Assembly (NCBI RefSeq): GCF_900108335.1
Contig: NZ_FNVT01000016.1
Coordinates: 62,001-126,000 of the forward strand
Reading direction: 5' to 3'
DNA from: Nonomuraea solani
GTDB taxonomy: Bacteria; Actinomycetota; Actinomycetes; Streptosporangiales; Streptosporangiaceae
Length of the DNA stretch: 64,000 bases
The notes below the pieces were generated by a model. The model had not been told where the DNA came from, did no database searches, and saw nothing but the letters and a program-made list of their open reading frames with translations. The stretch's first letter is position 1, and each line of letters opens with the position of its first letter. Below, piece by piece: positions 31,598 to 40,705 of the stretch. A program made the position numbers and the translations under genes.

Positions 31598-32560
31598 CTA
31601 GAGACGCCTGTGACGAGCGACCTCATACAGCGCCACCCCAGCGGCCACACCAGCATTGAGCGACTCAGCCGCCGCCTGCATCGGGATGCGGGCCACCACG
31701 TCGCAGTGCTCGCGCACCAGCCGGGAAAGGCCCTTGCCCTCCGAGCCCACCACGACCACCAGCGGTTCGGACAGGAGTTCGACGTCGGCGATGTCGGTGG
31801 TGCCCGAGCCGTCGAGGCCGAGCACGAACAGGCCGGCCTCGCGGTATTCCTTCAGCGCGGCCGTCAGGTTGGAGGCGCGGCCGACGCGAAGGTTGGCCAG
31901 GGTGCCGGCCGAGGTCTTCCAGGCGCCTCCCGTGACTCCGGCCGAGCGGCGGGAGGGGATGAGGAGGCCGTGGGCGCCGAAGGCGGTCGCGGAGCGGGCG
32001 ATGGCGCCCAGGTTGCGCGGGTCGGTGACCGAGTCGAGGGCCACGATCAGCGGGATCTCGGCGGCGTCGTGGGCGAGCTCCACCAGCTCCGACGGGTGCG
32101 CGTAGTCGTAGGCCGGGATCTGGAGGGCGATGCCCTGGTGGATGACGCCTTCCGTCAGGCGGTCGAGCTTGTCGCGGCTGACCTCGAGCAGGGCGATGCC
32201 GCGCTCGGCCGCGATCTTGATGGCGTCGCGTACGCGGTCGTCGTTGTCGAGGCGTGCGGCGATGTAGAGCGCGCTGGCCGGCACGCCCGCCTGCAGGGCC
32301 TCCACCACCGGGTTGCGGCCGCCGATGTATTCGGGGGCGTCTTCGGAGCGCCGCTGCCGGGCAGGAGCCGGGCGTCTGGCGCCCCCGCGCTCCTCCCTGG
32401 CGACACGCTCGCTGCGAGCCTTGTCCTTGTACCAGTGCCGTTCTTCGGCAGGCGGAGTCGCGCCCCTGCCCTCCAGCGACCGGCGGCCCTGGCCCCCGGT
32501 GCCCTTGGCCGGGCCCTTCTTCTTCGCGGGCCTGCCCGATGCCCTACCGCCTGCTGCCAT
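31598..32560 (-). CDS. rlmB: 23S rRNA (guanosine-2'-O)-methyltransferase RlmB
   Basis: A 320-residue SpoU/TrmH-family enzyme that methylates the 2'-OH of G2251 in the 23S rRNA peptidyl-transferase loop. The first 75 residues are a basic, Gly/Arg-rich tail (AAGGRASGRPAKKKGPAKG) usual in actinobacteria. PEYIGGRNPVVEALQAG begins the substrate-binding domain. The SPOUT knot has motif 1 ALDSVTDPRNLGAIARSA (about 203-220), motif 2 VVGSEGKGLSRLV, and motif 3 IPMQAAAESLNAGVAAGVAL. ATG 32560 is the conserved start. The order rlmB-cysS is typical of actinobacteria; here a sigma/propeller pair lies between them. Confidence 0.95.
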   Translation of the reverse strand: MAAGGRASGRPAKKKGPAKGTGGQGRRSLEGRGATPPAEERHWYKDKARSERVAREERGGARRPAPARQRRSEDAPEYIGGRNPVVEALQAGVPASALYIAARLDNDDRVRDAIKIAAERGIALLEVSRDKLDRLTEGVIHQGIALQIPAYDYAHPSELVELAHDAAEIPLIVALDSVTDPRNLGAIARSATAFGAHGLLIPSRRSAGVTGGAWKTSAGTLANLRVGRASNLTAALKEYREAGLFVLGLDGSGTTDIADVELLSEPLVVVVGSEGKGLSRLVREHCDVVARIPMQAAAESLNAGVAAGVALYEVARHRRL

Positions 32561-32684
32561 GTCATAAAGGGTACTCGGGCCGCCACGCACATCAGCCCAC
32601 CGGCAGAAAGCGCGCCCCCGGTTCAACAAATATCCCGCCATGCCCGTCTGTGGGGTGACGTACCCATCGAAAGGGCGAACACCA

Positions 32685-33185
32685 GTGGAAGACGACCCCC
32701 GCTTCGCGGAGTTCGTCGCCGAGCGGGCCAACGCGCTCCTGCGCTACGGCTACGCGCTCAGCGGCAACCCGCACGATGCGGCAGACCTGACCCAGGAGGC
32801 CCTGATCAGGTTGCACCGAGCATGGGCGCGGGTGCGCAGCAAGGAGGACCCGGAGCGCTACACCAAGGTCATCATGGCCCGCCTCCACATCAGCGTGTGG
32901 CGACGCCGCCGCCGCGAGCACCTGGCGTGGGCCCTGCCCGAGACGCCGCTGCACGACGCACTGCCCTCCGACGCCGACCAGGAGCTGTGGCGGGCCCTCG
33001 AAGGGCTCCCGCGCAAGCAGCGCGCCGTCCTTGTCCTCCGCTTCTACGAGCAGCTCCAGGACGCGGAGATCGCCGATCTCCTCGGCATCTCCCAGGGCAC
33101 GGTACGCAGTCACGCCTCCCTCGGCCTGACCAAGCTCCGTACCAAGATCACTGACCGTACCCCCGCCAAGAGGAGGACCCCATGA
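32685..33185 (+). CDS. SigE-family ECF RNA polymerase sigma factor
   Basis: A 166-residue ECF sigma factor of the SigE/SCO-type (ECF41-unlike, short) family. Region 2 reads ANALLRYGYALSGNPHDAAD followed by LTQEALIRLHRAWARV; region 4 is ALEGLPRKQRAVLVLRFYEQ then AEIADLLGISQGTVRSHASL. GTG 32685 is preceded by AAAGGG; an upstream ATG at 32640 would add an unrelated leader. The TGA overlaps the ATG of the following membrane protein (ATGA), the usual arrangement in this sigma family, where the second gene encodes a membrane partner of unknown mechanism. Confidence 0.9.
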   Translation: MEDDPRFAEFVAERANALLRYGYALSGNPHDAADLTQEALIRLHRAWARVRSKEDPERYTKVIMARLHISVWRRRRREHLAWALPETPLHDALPSDADQELWRALEGLPRKQRAVLVLRFYEQLQDAEIADLLGISQGTVRSHASLGLTKLRTKITDRTPAKRRTP

Positions 33186-34347
33186 CCAAGGAGCTGGAAG
33201 ACGACCTCCAGCGGGTTCTCGGCCGCGCCGCCGAGATCGCGCCGCAGGCCCCGGGCGGCTTCTCCGCGCACATCGCGCGCACGTCGAGGCGGCGCAGGAC
33301 GCGTACGCTCGCCGTCGCCACCGCCCTCGCCGCGGCGGTCGTCGCGGGCGGTGTCACCGCCACGGTACGCGGCCTCGACCAGGGCGGAACCCAAATAGCC
33401 GTAGCCCCCGGAGAGCAGATCCCCGACCCCGTCGAAAAGGTATGGCCGGCCGCGGTCTGGAAGATCCCGGCCAGACTCCCGGACGGCGGCAAGTTCCAGC
33501 CGAAACTGTTCATCGACGACAAGACGGTCCTCCTGGAAACGTGGGAGAGCTTCGAGAAGGCCAACGCGCTCTACGCCTACGACCTCGCCACCGGCCAAGT
33601 CCGCAAAATCACCGACATCCGCACCCGGAAGGGCGTGTACGCCTCGAACTACATCGTCGGCGCGGGACGGGTCATCTGGATGACGGCCGAGAAGAAGGGC
33701 ACCCGATTCTGGTCGGCGCCGCTCGAAGGCGGGCAACCCACCGCCATCACCACCGACACCCCGATAGCGGGCGCCGTCGACAAGGCCACCGTGACCGGCG
33801 ACCGGATCGCCTTCTCCCTCGCCAAGGGCGGCGTCTTCACCCTCCCCCTGACGGGCGGCGGCGTGACCCCCGTCGCGGGCGCCGAGCGGCATCACATCCT
33901 GCGCTGGCCCTGGGTGGGCACGCCCGGCCCGCACATGCCGGACAACGTGACCAGTTTCGAGGAACTGCTCAACGCCGAGACGGGCGAGACGAGCAAGGCC
34001 GTCACCCGCCCCGGCGAGGAGTTCGTCACCTGCGGCGTCACCATGTGCGTGGGCGTACGAGCCGACAACTCGGCCTTCCATCGGCTCCGCGACGGCTCAC
34101 AGGAGCGCGACCTCCCCGGCCAGGCCATCGCGGGCCTCGCGCTCGACCGCTTCATGACCGTCATGATGACCGGCGCCACCCGCGGTCAGGCGCTCCTGGA
34201 CGTCACCACCGGCACATCCGCCGACCTCGGCCTGCGCCCCGACGCCAAGGGGCAGATGCTCAGCATCTACCCCGGCCTCGACAGCGACCCGCTGATCACC
34301 TATGAGCTCGACGGCCGGTACGTGCTCATCGACCTCACCAGGATCGG

Positions 34348-34351
<4 letters not shown>
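33182..34351 (+). CDS. Membrane-anchored beta-propeller-like protein coupled to the sigma factor
   Basis: A 389-residue protein. A cytoplasmic N-terminus of about 40 residues (LEDDLQRVLGRAAEIAPQAP, HIARTSRRRRTRTL) precedes one transmembrane helix (VATALAAAVVAGGVTATV, residues 44-61). The rest is extracellular, with repeating beta-blades of the TolB/YVTN kind (NALYAYDLATGQVRKITDIR, RFWSAPLEGGQPTAITTDTP, ERHHILRWPWVG). It is translationally coupled to the ECF sigma gene, so a sensor or anti-sigma-like role is plausible but no anti-sigma zinc motif (HxxxCxxC) is present. Its last 4 bases overlap the convergent cysS. Confidence 0.8.
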
Positions 34352-35739
<1,388 letters not shown>

Positions 35740-35782
35740 GAAGGCAAGGCTAACGCCTCAGAGCCGTCATCACGTCGATAAA

Positions 35783-36169
35783 TCAGCCCCGCAAGAAGAC
35801 CCTGTCGGGGGAAATCCGTACGATGAGCCGCTCGACGCCCGGCTTGTCCTCCCATGCCTGGCCCTTGTACTTCTGCGACAGCTCCTCGATGAGCGCGCCC
35901 TCGGGGTCGGGGGTCATGGTCACATGACCGCGCACCTCCACGTACCGGTACGGGTTGGCGGGATCGATGACCAGCAGACTCGCCCTCGGGTCGCGCTCGA
36001 AGTTGCGCGGCTTCCTGCGCCCCTTCACGGTCGAGAACAGGACGTCGTCACCGTCCGTACGGACCCAGACGACGGACGACTGCGGCCCGCCATCGGAGTT
36101 GATACTCGTCACCGTCGCATGATTCGGCGCGTCCAGGAGTTCGCGGACTTCTTCGGACAACTCGGCCAT
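35783..36169 (-). CDS. PPOX-class F420-dependent oxidoreductase
   Basis: A 128-residue split-barrel flavin/deazaflavin oxidoreductase of the TIGR03618 type. Diagnostic features are VRELLDAPNHATVTSINSDG, PQSSVVWVRTDGDDVLFSTV with the KGRRKPRNFERDP cofactor-binding loop, SLLVIDPANPYRYVEVRGHV and a short C-terminal strand. Actinobacterial members use F420. The substrate is not known. ATG 36169 follows a GGGAG. It is divergent from the DUF2637 gene, whose ATG is 54 bases away. Confidence 0.9.
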   Translation of the reverse strand: MAELSEEVRELLDAPNHATVTSINSDGGPQSSVVWVRTDGDDVLFSTVKGRRKPRNFERDPRASLLVIDPANPYRYVEVRGHVTMTPDPEGALIEELSQKYKGQAWEDKPGVERLIVRISPDRVFLRG

Positions 36170-36223
36170 GGGGGCTCCCTCGATCGGTCTTGATCCCCAT
36201 TCTTCTGTAGGCTCGAAACCGCC

Positions 36224-37210
36224 ATGGACGTGACTCCCCCCTCTATGCTCCGCCGGCTGGGCATCGCCCTGGCGGGGCTCGCGGTCGCCGCAATCACCGG
36301 GGCCGCCTGCGCGCTCTCCTTCGATGACCTGCGCACGCTGGCCATCACCGGCGAGGCCAGGCCTGACCTCGCCTTCCTCTATCCGGCCGCCTTCGACGCG
36401 CTCCTGGTGGTCGCGCTGATCGGCGTGCTGCTGCTGCGCTCGGCCAGAACGCTCGTACGCGTGCAGGCCGCCTTCGTGCTGGTCCTGCTCATCGTGGCGG
36501 CGGCGGCGGCCAACGTGGCCACGGCGCTGCGGTTCACCTTCGACGTGCGGCCGACGGCGGTGGGCGTGGCGCTGGCGCCCTGGGTCATGCTGGCCCTGGC
36601 GCTGTGGCTGTGGTTATTGCTCATCAAGCACGTACAGGCCCACCGGGACGCCCGCCACCTGGACGAGCGTGCCGTCGAGCAGGACCTCGTGCCCTTCCAC
36701 CGCCCCCATGCCGACGACGCCCCGCCCCCGCTCGGCACGGAGGTCCCCGCGCCCGTCCTGGCTCCCACGCCGCTGGTCGGCCCCACCGCGGCCCCCGAGA
36801 CGCCTCCGGTGTCGGCACAGGTGTCGGCGCAGGTCTCCGAGTGGCCGGAGCTACCGGAACCCGAGCCCCGCCCGCAACCGAAGCCGGAACCCCGGCCCGA
36901 GCCAGAGCCGGAGCTCGAACCGGAGCCGGAGCCCGAGCCGGTGACGCGGCCCGTCCGCTGGGGTGACCGGGTCAAGCCGGCCGACGTCCTGGTGCACCCC
37001 CGTTCCGAGGACAAGGACGACAAGGACGCCGACACCCAGCCGCACCCCATCGTCGAGGACGACCCGGATCCGATCCACGGCCCGGAGACCGCCGATCCGA
37101 GCGAACGCGAGGACGAGATGGAGGACACCGCCCCGCATCCGGTGATCGACGACGGCACCCCCGCCCCCGCGGGGCGCATGCGCAGCACCCCACGGCCACC
37201 GGAAGACTGA
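36224..37210 (+). CDS. DUF2637 membrane protein with long Pro/Glu-rich tail
   Basis: A 328-residue protein. Four hydrophobic helices in residues 8-135 (LGIALAGLAVAAITGAACAL, LYPAAFDALLVVALIGVLLL, FVLVLLIVAAAAANVATAL, APWVMLALALWLWLLLI) form a DUF2637 domain, known from plasmid-spread (Spd) proteins of Streptomyces. The cytoplasmic tail is highly charged and Pro-rich, including a run of about 30 residues of Pro-Glu pairs near 214-240. The function is unknown; on the chromosome such proteins need not be plasmid-derived. A strong terminator follows directly. Confidence 0.85.
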   Translation: MDVTPPSMLRRLGIALAGLAVAAITGAACALSFDDLRTLAITGEARPDLAFLYPAAFDALLVVALIGVLLLRSARTLVRVQAAFVLVLLIVAAAAANVATALRFTFDVRPTAVGVALAPWVMLALALWLWLLLIKHVQAHRDARHLDERAVEQDLVPFHRPHADDAPPPLGTEVPAPVLAPTPLVGPTAAPETPPVSAQVSAQVSEWPELPEPEPRPQPKPEPRPEPEPELEPEPEPEPVTRPVRWGDRVKPADVLVHPRSEDKDDKDADTQPHPIVEDDPDPIHGPETADPSEREDEMEDTAPHPVIDDGTPAPAGRMRSTPRPPED

Positions 37211-37246
37211 AAGCCCGCCCGGAGCGAACCCGGGCGGGCTTTTTCG
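37211..37246 (+). terminator. Rho-independent terminator
   Basis: AAGCCCGCCCGG (37211-37222) pairs perfectly with CCGGGCGGGCTT (37230-37241) over a 7-base loop, followed by TTTTCGTTT. It begins one base after the DUF2637 stop. Confidence 0.9.
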
Positions 37247-37318
37247 TTTGTCCTATCTCGCCTGGCCGTGCGGCGCGGGCCGGGGTGGGGCCCGCGGGCC
37301 GGCCTGACGTCGATGCCG

Positions 37319-37588
37319 CTAGACGCGGCGGCCGCGCCGGAGCCCGGCGACCAGTCCGACACCGACGATCGCGAGCACCACCTGCATCACCAGCTCGATC
37401 CAGTCGATGCCGGGCGTCGTCTCGACGCCGAGCACCTGGGCGAGCAAGGTCCCCACAAGGGCGGCGACGATGCCGACGACGATGGTGAGGATCCACCCGA
37501 TTGCCTGCTTACCAGGGAGCAGCAGGCGGCCGATTGCGCCGATCACGGCGCCGATCACAATGGCGCCAAGGATGGATTCGATGGTCAT
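37319..37588 (-). CDS. GlsB/YeaQ/YmgE-family stress-response membrane protein
   Basis: An 89-residue protein with three membrane helices: ILGAIVIGAVIGAIGRLLLP, ILTIVVGIVAALVGTLLAQ and WIELVMQVVLAIVGVGLVAG. The G-x2-G-x2-A/G-R-L-x2-P-G-x-Q motif (IGRLLLPGKQAIG) identifies the transglycosylase-associated GlsB/YeaQ family, linked to envelope stress. ATG 37588 is preceded by GGGGAGG. A paralogue lies 96 bases upstream on the same strand, so this is a tandem duplication. Confidence 0.92.
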   Translation of the reverse strand: MTIESILGAIVIGAVIGAIGRLLLPGKQAIGWILTIVVGIVAALVGTLLAQVLGVETTPGIDWIELVMQVVLAIVGVGLVAGLRRGRRV

Positions 37589-37684
37589 GATACTGAACCT
37601 CCCCGTGAGGTGAGCGGTTCATCCTCACGGGAAGCTCGCTACCCGATCTACGGCGATTATGCGCCGAATTTACGTACGAGCAGG

Positions 37685-37981
37685 TCAGGTCGGTGTTCCA
37701 GGCGTTCCACGGGTACGGCCGTCGCGTCCTGTGCCCATTCGCGTCACGAGAAGCACACCGATCACGGCCAGTGCGAGCTGGAGTATGTGCTCGATCCAGT
37801 CGATTCCCCTGGTGTCGGCCCAGCCGAACGCGTGTGCGATCAACGTACCGACCAGGGCGGCGACGATGCCGACGATGAGGGTCAGGCCGATGGACATGTT
37901 CTGCCTGCCGGGCACCATCAGCCGGGCCAGGGCACCGACGATCGCGCCGATGACTACTGCGGAAACAATCGCGCCGATCAT
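37685..37981 (-). CDS. GlsB/YeaQ/YmgE-family stress-response membrane protein (paralogue)
   Basis: A 98-residue paralogue of the downstream gene, with the same three-helix plan (IGAIVSAVVIGAIVGALARL, LTLIVGIVAALVGTLIAHA, WIEHILQLALAVIGVLLVT) and the MVPGRQNMSIG motif. The WADTRGIDWIE loop is shared with the partner's VETTPGIDWIE. It ends in a short polar tail (GRDGRTRGTPGTPT). ATG 37981 follows GGGGGAG. The two may form a hetero-oligomer or be regulated separately; a gap of 96 bases lies between them. Confidence 0.9.
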   Translation of the reverse strand: MIGAIVSAVVIGAIVGALARLMVPGRQNMSIGLTLIVGIVAALVGTLIAHAFGWADTRGIDWIEHILQLALAVIGVLLVTRMGTGRDGRTRGTPGTPT

Positions 37982-38051
37982 GTGTAGCTCCCCCCGAGAC
38001 GTTCACATGTCACCGGGACACATACCCTCTGAACAGGCAAACTACCCATGG

Positions 38052-38094
38052 GAAGGCGGCGGTCGTACCGCGCCAGTAACGAGCCGCCGCCTTC
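38052..38094. terminator. Hairpin between ispF and the GlsB-like genes
   Basis: GAAGGCGGCGG (38052-38062) is complementary to CCGCCGCCTTC (38084-38094) with a 21-base loop. It lies about 70 bases after the ispF stop on the minus strand and may terminate the carD-ispF transcript; no T tract follows. Confidence 0.45.
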
Positions 38095-38163
38095 GAACAG
38101 GGCGGGCTAGGCGACGACCCGCCAGGACACCCTCACGCATCCCACCGTAAAGACGCCCGGCGT

Positions 38164-38634
38164 TCAGGAAAGGTTGACCACCAGGGCGGTCGCGATGGCC
38201 GCGACGCCCTCGCCACGGCCCGTCAGCCCCAGCCCGTCGGTGGTGGTCGCCGAGACGCTCACAGGCGCCCCCACGGCGGCGCTGAGCGCCTTTTCAGCCT
38301 CTGTACGGCGTGGCGCCAGCTTGGGCCGATTGCCCACCACCTGGATGGCCACGTTGCCGATCTCGTAGCCCGCGGCCCGCACCTGGCGCGCGGTCTCCTC
38401 CAGCAGCGTGGCACCCGTCGCGCCGGCCCAGCGTGGGTCGGCGGTGCCGAACAGCCCGCCGAGGTCGCCGAGCCCGGCGGCCGACAGCAGCGCGTCGCAG
38501 GCCGCGTGCGCGGCGGCGTCGCCGTCGGAATGCCCTTCGAGCCCGAGCTCACCCGGCCAGTGCAGGCCCGCGAGGTTGAGCTCGCGGCCTGATTCGGCAG
38601 AAGCGAACGGGTGGACGTCGATTCCGACGCCCAC
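38164..38634 (-). CDS. ispF: 2-C-methyl-D-erythritol 2,4-cyclodiphosphate synthase
   Basis: A 156-residue MEP-pathway enzyme that cyclises CDP-methylerythritol 2-phosphate to MEcPP. The metal-binding GIDVHPF (Asp6, His8), GLEGHSDGDAAAHAACDALL with its third ligand His, the FGTADPRW loop and the closing TTDGLGLTGRGEGVAAIA are all present. The family usually has Pro-Arg-Val just before GIG/GVG, and these residues (LPRV) are encoded upstream of the GTG at 38634. A CTG overlapping the carD stop, with GAGG upstream, may be the true start. ispF directly follows carD, so the two are probably co-transcribed. Confidence 0.95.
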   Translation of the reverse strand: MGVGIDVHPFASAESGRELNLAGLHWPGELGLEGHSDGDAAAHAACDALLSAAGLGDLGGLFGTADPRWAGATGATLLEETARQVRAAGYEIGNVAIQVVGNRPKLAPRRTEAEKALSAAVGAPVSVSATTTDGLGLTGRGEGVAAIATALVVNLS

Positions 38635-38651
38635 CCGTGGAAGATTCGTGT

Positions 38652-39134
38652 TCAGGAGTTGAGAACCTCGTCGAGAAGGGCCTCAGCCTTGTCCTCATTG
38701 GTCTTCTCGGCCAACGCCAACTCACTGACCAGGATCTGACGCGCTTTGGCGAGCATGCGCTTCTCGCCTGCGGACAGGCCGCGCTCGCGGTCCCTCCGCC
38801 ACAGGTCCCGAACAACCTCGGCGACCTTGTTGACATCGCCGGAGGCGAGCTTCTCCAGATTGGCCTTGTAGCGACGAGACCAGTTGGTCGGCTCTTCCGT
38901 GTGCGGCATCCGAAGGACATCGAAAACCCGCTCAAGGCCTTCCTGACCAACAACATCGCGCACACCGACGAGTTCTGCGTTTTCTGCTGGCACCTGGACG
39001 GTAAGGTCGCCCTTGTCGACCTTGAGCACCAGGTAGGTCTTTTCCTCACCCTTGATGGATCGCTTCGTGATTGCTTCGATCCGAGCAGCCCCATGGTGGG
39101 GGTAGACGACAGTGTCGCCGACCTGGAAAGTCAT
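38652..39134 (-). CDS. carD: CarD-family RNA polymerase-binding transcription factor
   Basis: A 160-residue CarD/CdnL protein that binds the RNAP beta lobe and stabilises open promoter complexes, notably at rRNA promoters. The N-terminal Tudor-like RID (FQVGDTVVYPHHGAARIEAI, KTYLVLKVDKGDLTVQVPA) is followed by the helical DNA-binding domain (NWSRRYKANLEKLASGDVNK, VAEVVRDLWRRDRERGLSAG) containing the conserved Trp that wedges the bubble. The length agrees with mycobacterial CarD. ATG 39134 is preferred over an upstream start because MTFQVGD is the conserved beginning. Confidence 0.96.
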   Translation of the reverse strand: MTFQVGDTVVYPHHGAARIEAITKRSIKGEEKTYLVLKVDKGDLTVQVPAENAELVGVRDVVGQEGLERVFDVLRMPHTEEPTNWSRRYKANLEKLASGDVNKVAEVVRDLWRRDRERGLSAGEKRMLAKARQILVSELALAEKTNEDKAEALLDEVLNS

Positions 39135-39385
39135 GTGACAAGTACCCCTTCCGCTGTACTCCAGAGTACCACGCATCCACAGCCTCCCGGAACAGTGAAA
39201 TCCTCATAACTGCAGGTCAACGCCGCATATTGGGGCTTGACAAGAGCTCAACTGTATGAATCGCATTTGCTCACATAGCGAATGACCTGCAGGGGTGCGG
39301 ATATGACCTTGCATAGGGGTGGATATGGTGGGCGCTGCACATCACGCACGCGCGACACCTGCGCAGAACCAAGGAGAACCCGCCC

Positions 39386-39964
39386 GTGACCAGCCGTCGC
39401 TGGATTGTCGTAGCCGCGTTCTTGGCAGCCCCCGTGCTCACGGGCTGCGGGGCGGGTTTCGACGCCACCACCAACAAGCCGTACGCGCCGAACGAGGCGC
39501 AAGTGTTGATCGAAAAGGGTGCATACGGCAACAAGAGCGGCATTCACATCCCGCAGGCGTTCATCCTCGGCCCCGACTCCGGCGCACAGTTGCCCTGGCG
39601 CGGCTCGGCCCCCCTCTACCTCAACATCCTCAACACCGCGGGTGCCCCTGACACCCTCCAGGCCGTCTCCGCCGGCGACGTGGCCACGGTGAAGGTCACG
39701 GCCCCGATCCAGCTCCCCAGCAACCAGCTCGTCAACACCGGCAAGCCCACCCCGCAGATCATGCTCGAGGCGATCTCCAAGAGCCTCAGGGGCGGCGAGA
39801 GCATCAAGCTGGACCTCCAGTTCGCCAACGCCGGTGTCGTGTCCATGACCGTGCCTGTGGTCACGCGCAGCCGCGAGTTCAAGGAATACCCCGCGGCACC
39901 GGGCGCCACCGCGGCCCCCACACCCACCCCGTCGGCGTCGGCCCACGCCGAAGAGGGTCACTAG
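39386..39964 (+). CDS. Lipoprotein with PCu(A)C-like domain
   Basis: A 192-residue exported lipoprotein. The signal (TSRRWIVVAAFLAAPVL) ends in the lipobox LTGC with Cys21. After a Lys-rich loop, residues 50-165 form a beta sandwich: IPQAFILGPDSGAQLPWRGS, APLYLNILNTAGAPDTLQAV, ISKSLRGGESIKLDLQFANA and MTVPVVTRSREF. The pattern resembles the copper chaperone PCu(A)C fold, but its H(M)x10Mx21HxM ligands are not seen, so copper binding is doubtful. A Pro/Thr/Ser/Ala tail closes the protein. GTG 39386 has AAGGAG 8-10 bases upstream. A shared terminator follows. Confidence 0.8.
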   Translation: MTSRRWIVVAAFLAAPVLTGCGAGFDATTNKPYAPNEAQVLIEKGAYGNKSGIHIPQAFILGPDSGAQLPWRGSAPLYLNILNTAGAPDTLQAVSAGDVATVKVTAPIQLPSNQLVNTGKPTPQIMLEAISKSLRGGESIKLDLQFANAGVVSMTVPVVTRSREFKEYPAAPGATAAPTPTPSASAHAEEGH

Positions 39965-39970
39965 AGCCAG

Positions 39971-40013
39971 AAAAACCCCTTGTTCCGGCCCACCACCGGA
40001 ACAAGGGGTTTTT
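39971..40013. terminator. Bidirectional terminator between lipoprotein gene and regX3
   Basis: AAAAACCCCTTGTTCCGG (39971-39988) is perfectly complementary to 39996-40013, with A and T runs on the outside, so it works in both directions for the convergent genes. Confidence 0.93.
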
Positions 40014-40705
40014 CAGTCCTCCGTCGCGTCGAACTTGTAGCCCAGGCCGCGCACGGTCAGGATGCAGCGCGGGTTCGACGGGTCGGACTCGATCTTGGCG
40101 CGCAGGCGCTTGACGTGGACGTCCAGGGTCTTGGTGTCGCCCACGTAGTCGGCGCCCCAGACGCGGTCGATGAGCTGGCCGCGGGTCAGCACCCTGCCGG
40201 CGTTGCGCAGCAGTACCTCCAGCAGCTCGAACTCCTTCAGGGGGAGCTGTACCTGCTCACCGCGTACCGCGACGACATGCCTGTCGACGTCCATCCGCAC
40301 CGGGCCGACGGCCAGCACGGCCGTCTCCAGCTCCTCCACGACGTCGCCCTGGCGGCGGAGCACGGCGCGGATGCGGGCCACCAGCTCGCGAGAGGAGAAC
40401 GGCTTCGTGACGTAGTCGTCGGCGCCCAGTTCGAGGCCCACGACCTTGTCGATCTCGCTGTCCTTGGCCGTCAGCATGATCACCGGCACCTTGGAACGCT
40501 GCCGCAGCGAACGGCACACCTCCGTGCCGGGCAGGCCGGGGAGCATCAGGTCGAGCAGTACCAGGTCGGCGCCGTTGCGGTCGAAGGTGTCGAGCGCCTC
40601 GGGCCCGGTCGCCGCGACCGACACCTCGAAACCCTCCTTGCGCAGCATGTAGGACAGGGCGTCGGAGAAGGACTCCTCGTCCTCCACCACGAGTACACGG
40701 GTCAT
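40013..40705 (-). CDS. regX3: Phosphate two-component response regulator RegX3 (OmpR/PhoB family)
   Basis: A 230-residue response regulator. The receiver domain has Glu-Asp (VVEDEES, residues 6-12), phospho-acceptor D52 (LVLLDLMLPG), Thr79 and K101 (YVTKPFSSREL). The C-terminal winged helix (about 130-230) has LPLKEFELLEVLLRNAGRVL, VWGADYVGDTKTLDVHVKRL and ILTVRGLGYKF. Together with the SenX3-like kinase immediately upstream and divergent phoU this identifies the RegX3/PhoP phosphate regulator. ATG 40705 overlaps the kinase stop (ATGA), giving coupled translation. It should bind the Pho box in the senX3-phoU intergenic region. Confidence 0.95.
   Translation of the reverse strand: MTRVLVVEDEESFSDALSYMLRKEGFEVSVAATGPEALDTFDRNGADLVLLDLMLPGLPGTEVCRSLRQRSKVPVIMLTAKDSEIDKVVGLELGADDYVTKPFSSRELVARIRAVLRRQGDVVEELETAVLAVGPVRMDVDRHVVAVRGEQVQLPLKEFELLEVLLRNAGRVLTRGQLIDRVWGADYVGDTKTLDVHVKRLRAKIESDPSNPRCILTVRGLGYKFDATED

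Noticed and set aside
36863..36950. Repetitive GAGCCGGAGCC-type DNA considered as a CRISPR or tandem-repeat locus
   Set aside because: It is the coding sequence of the Pro-Glu tail of the DUF2637 protein, without spacers. No CRISPR array was seen anywhere in the window.
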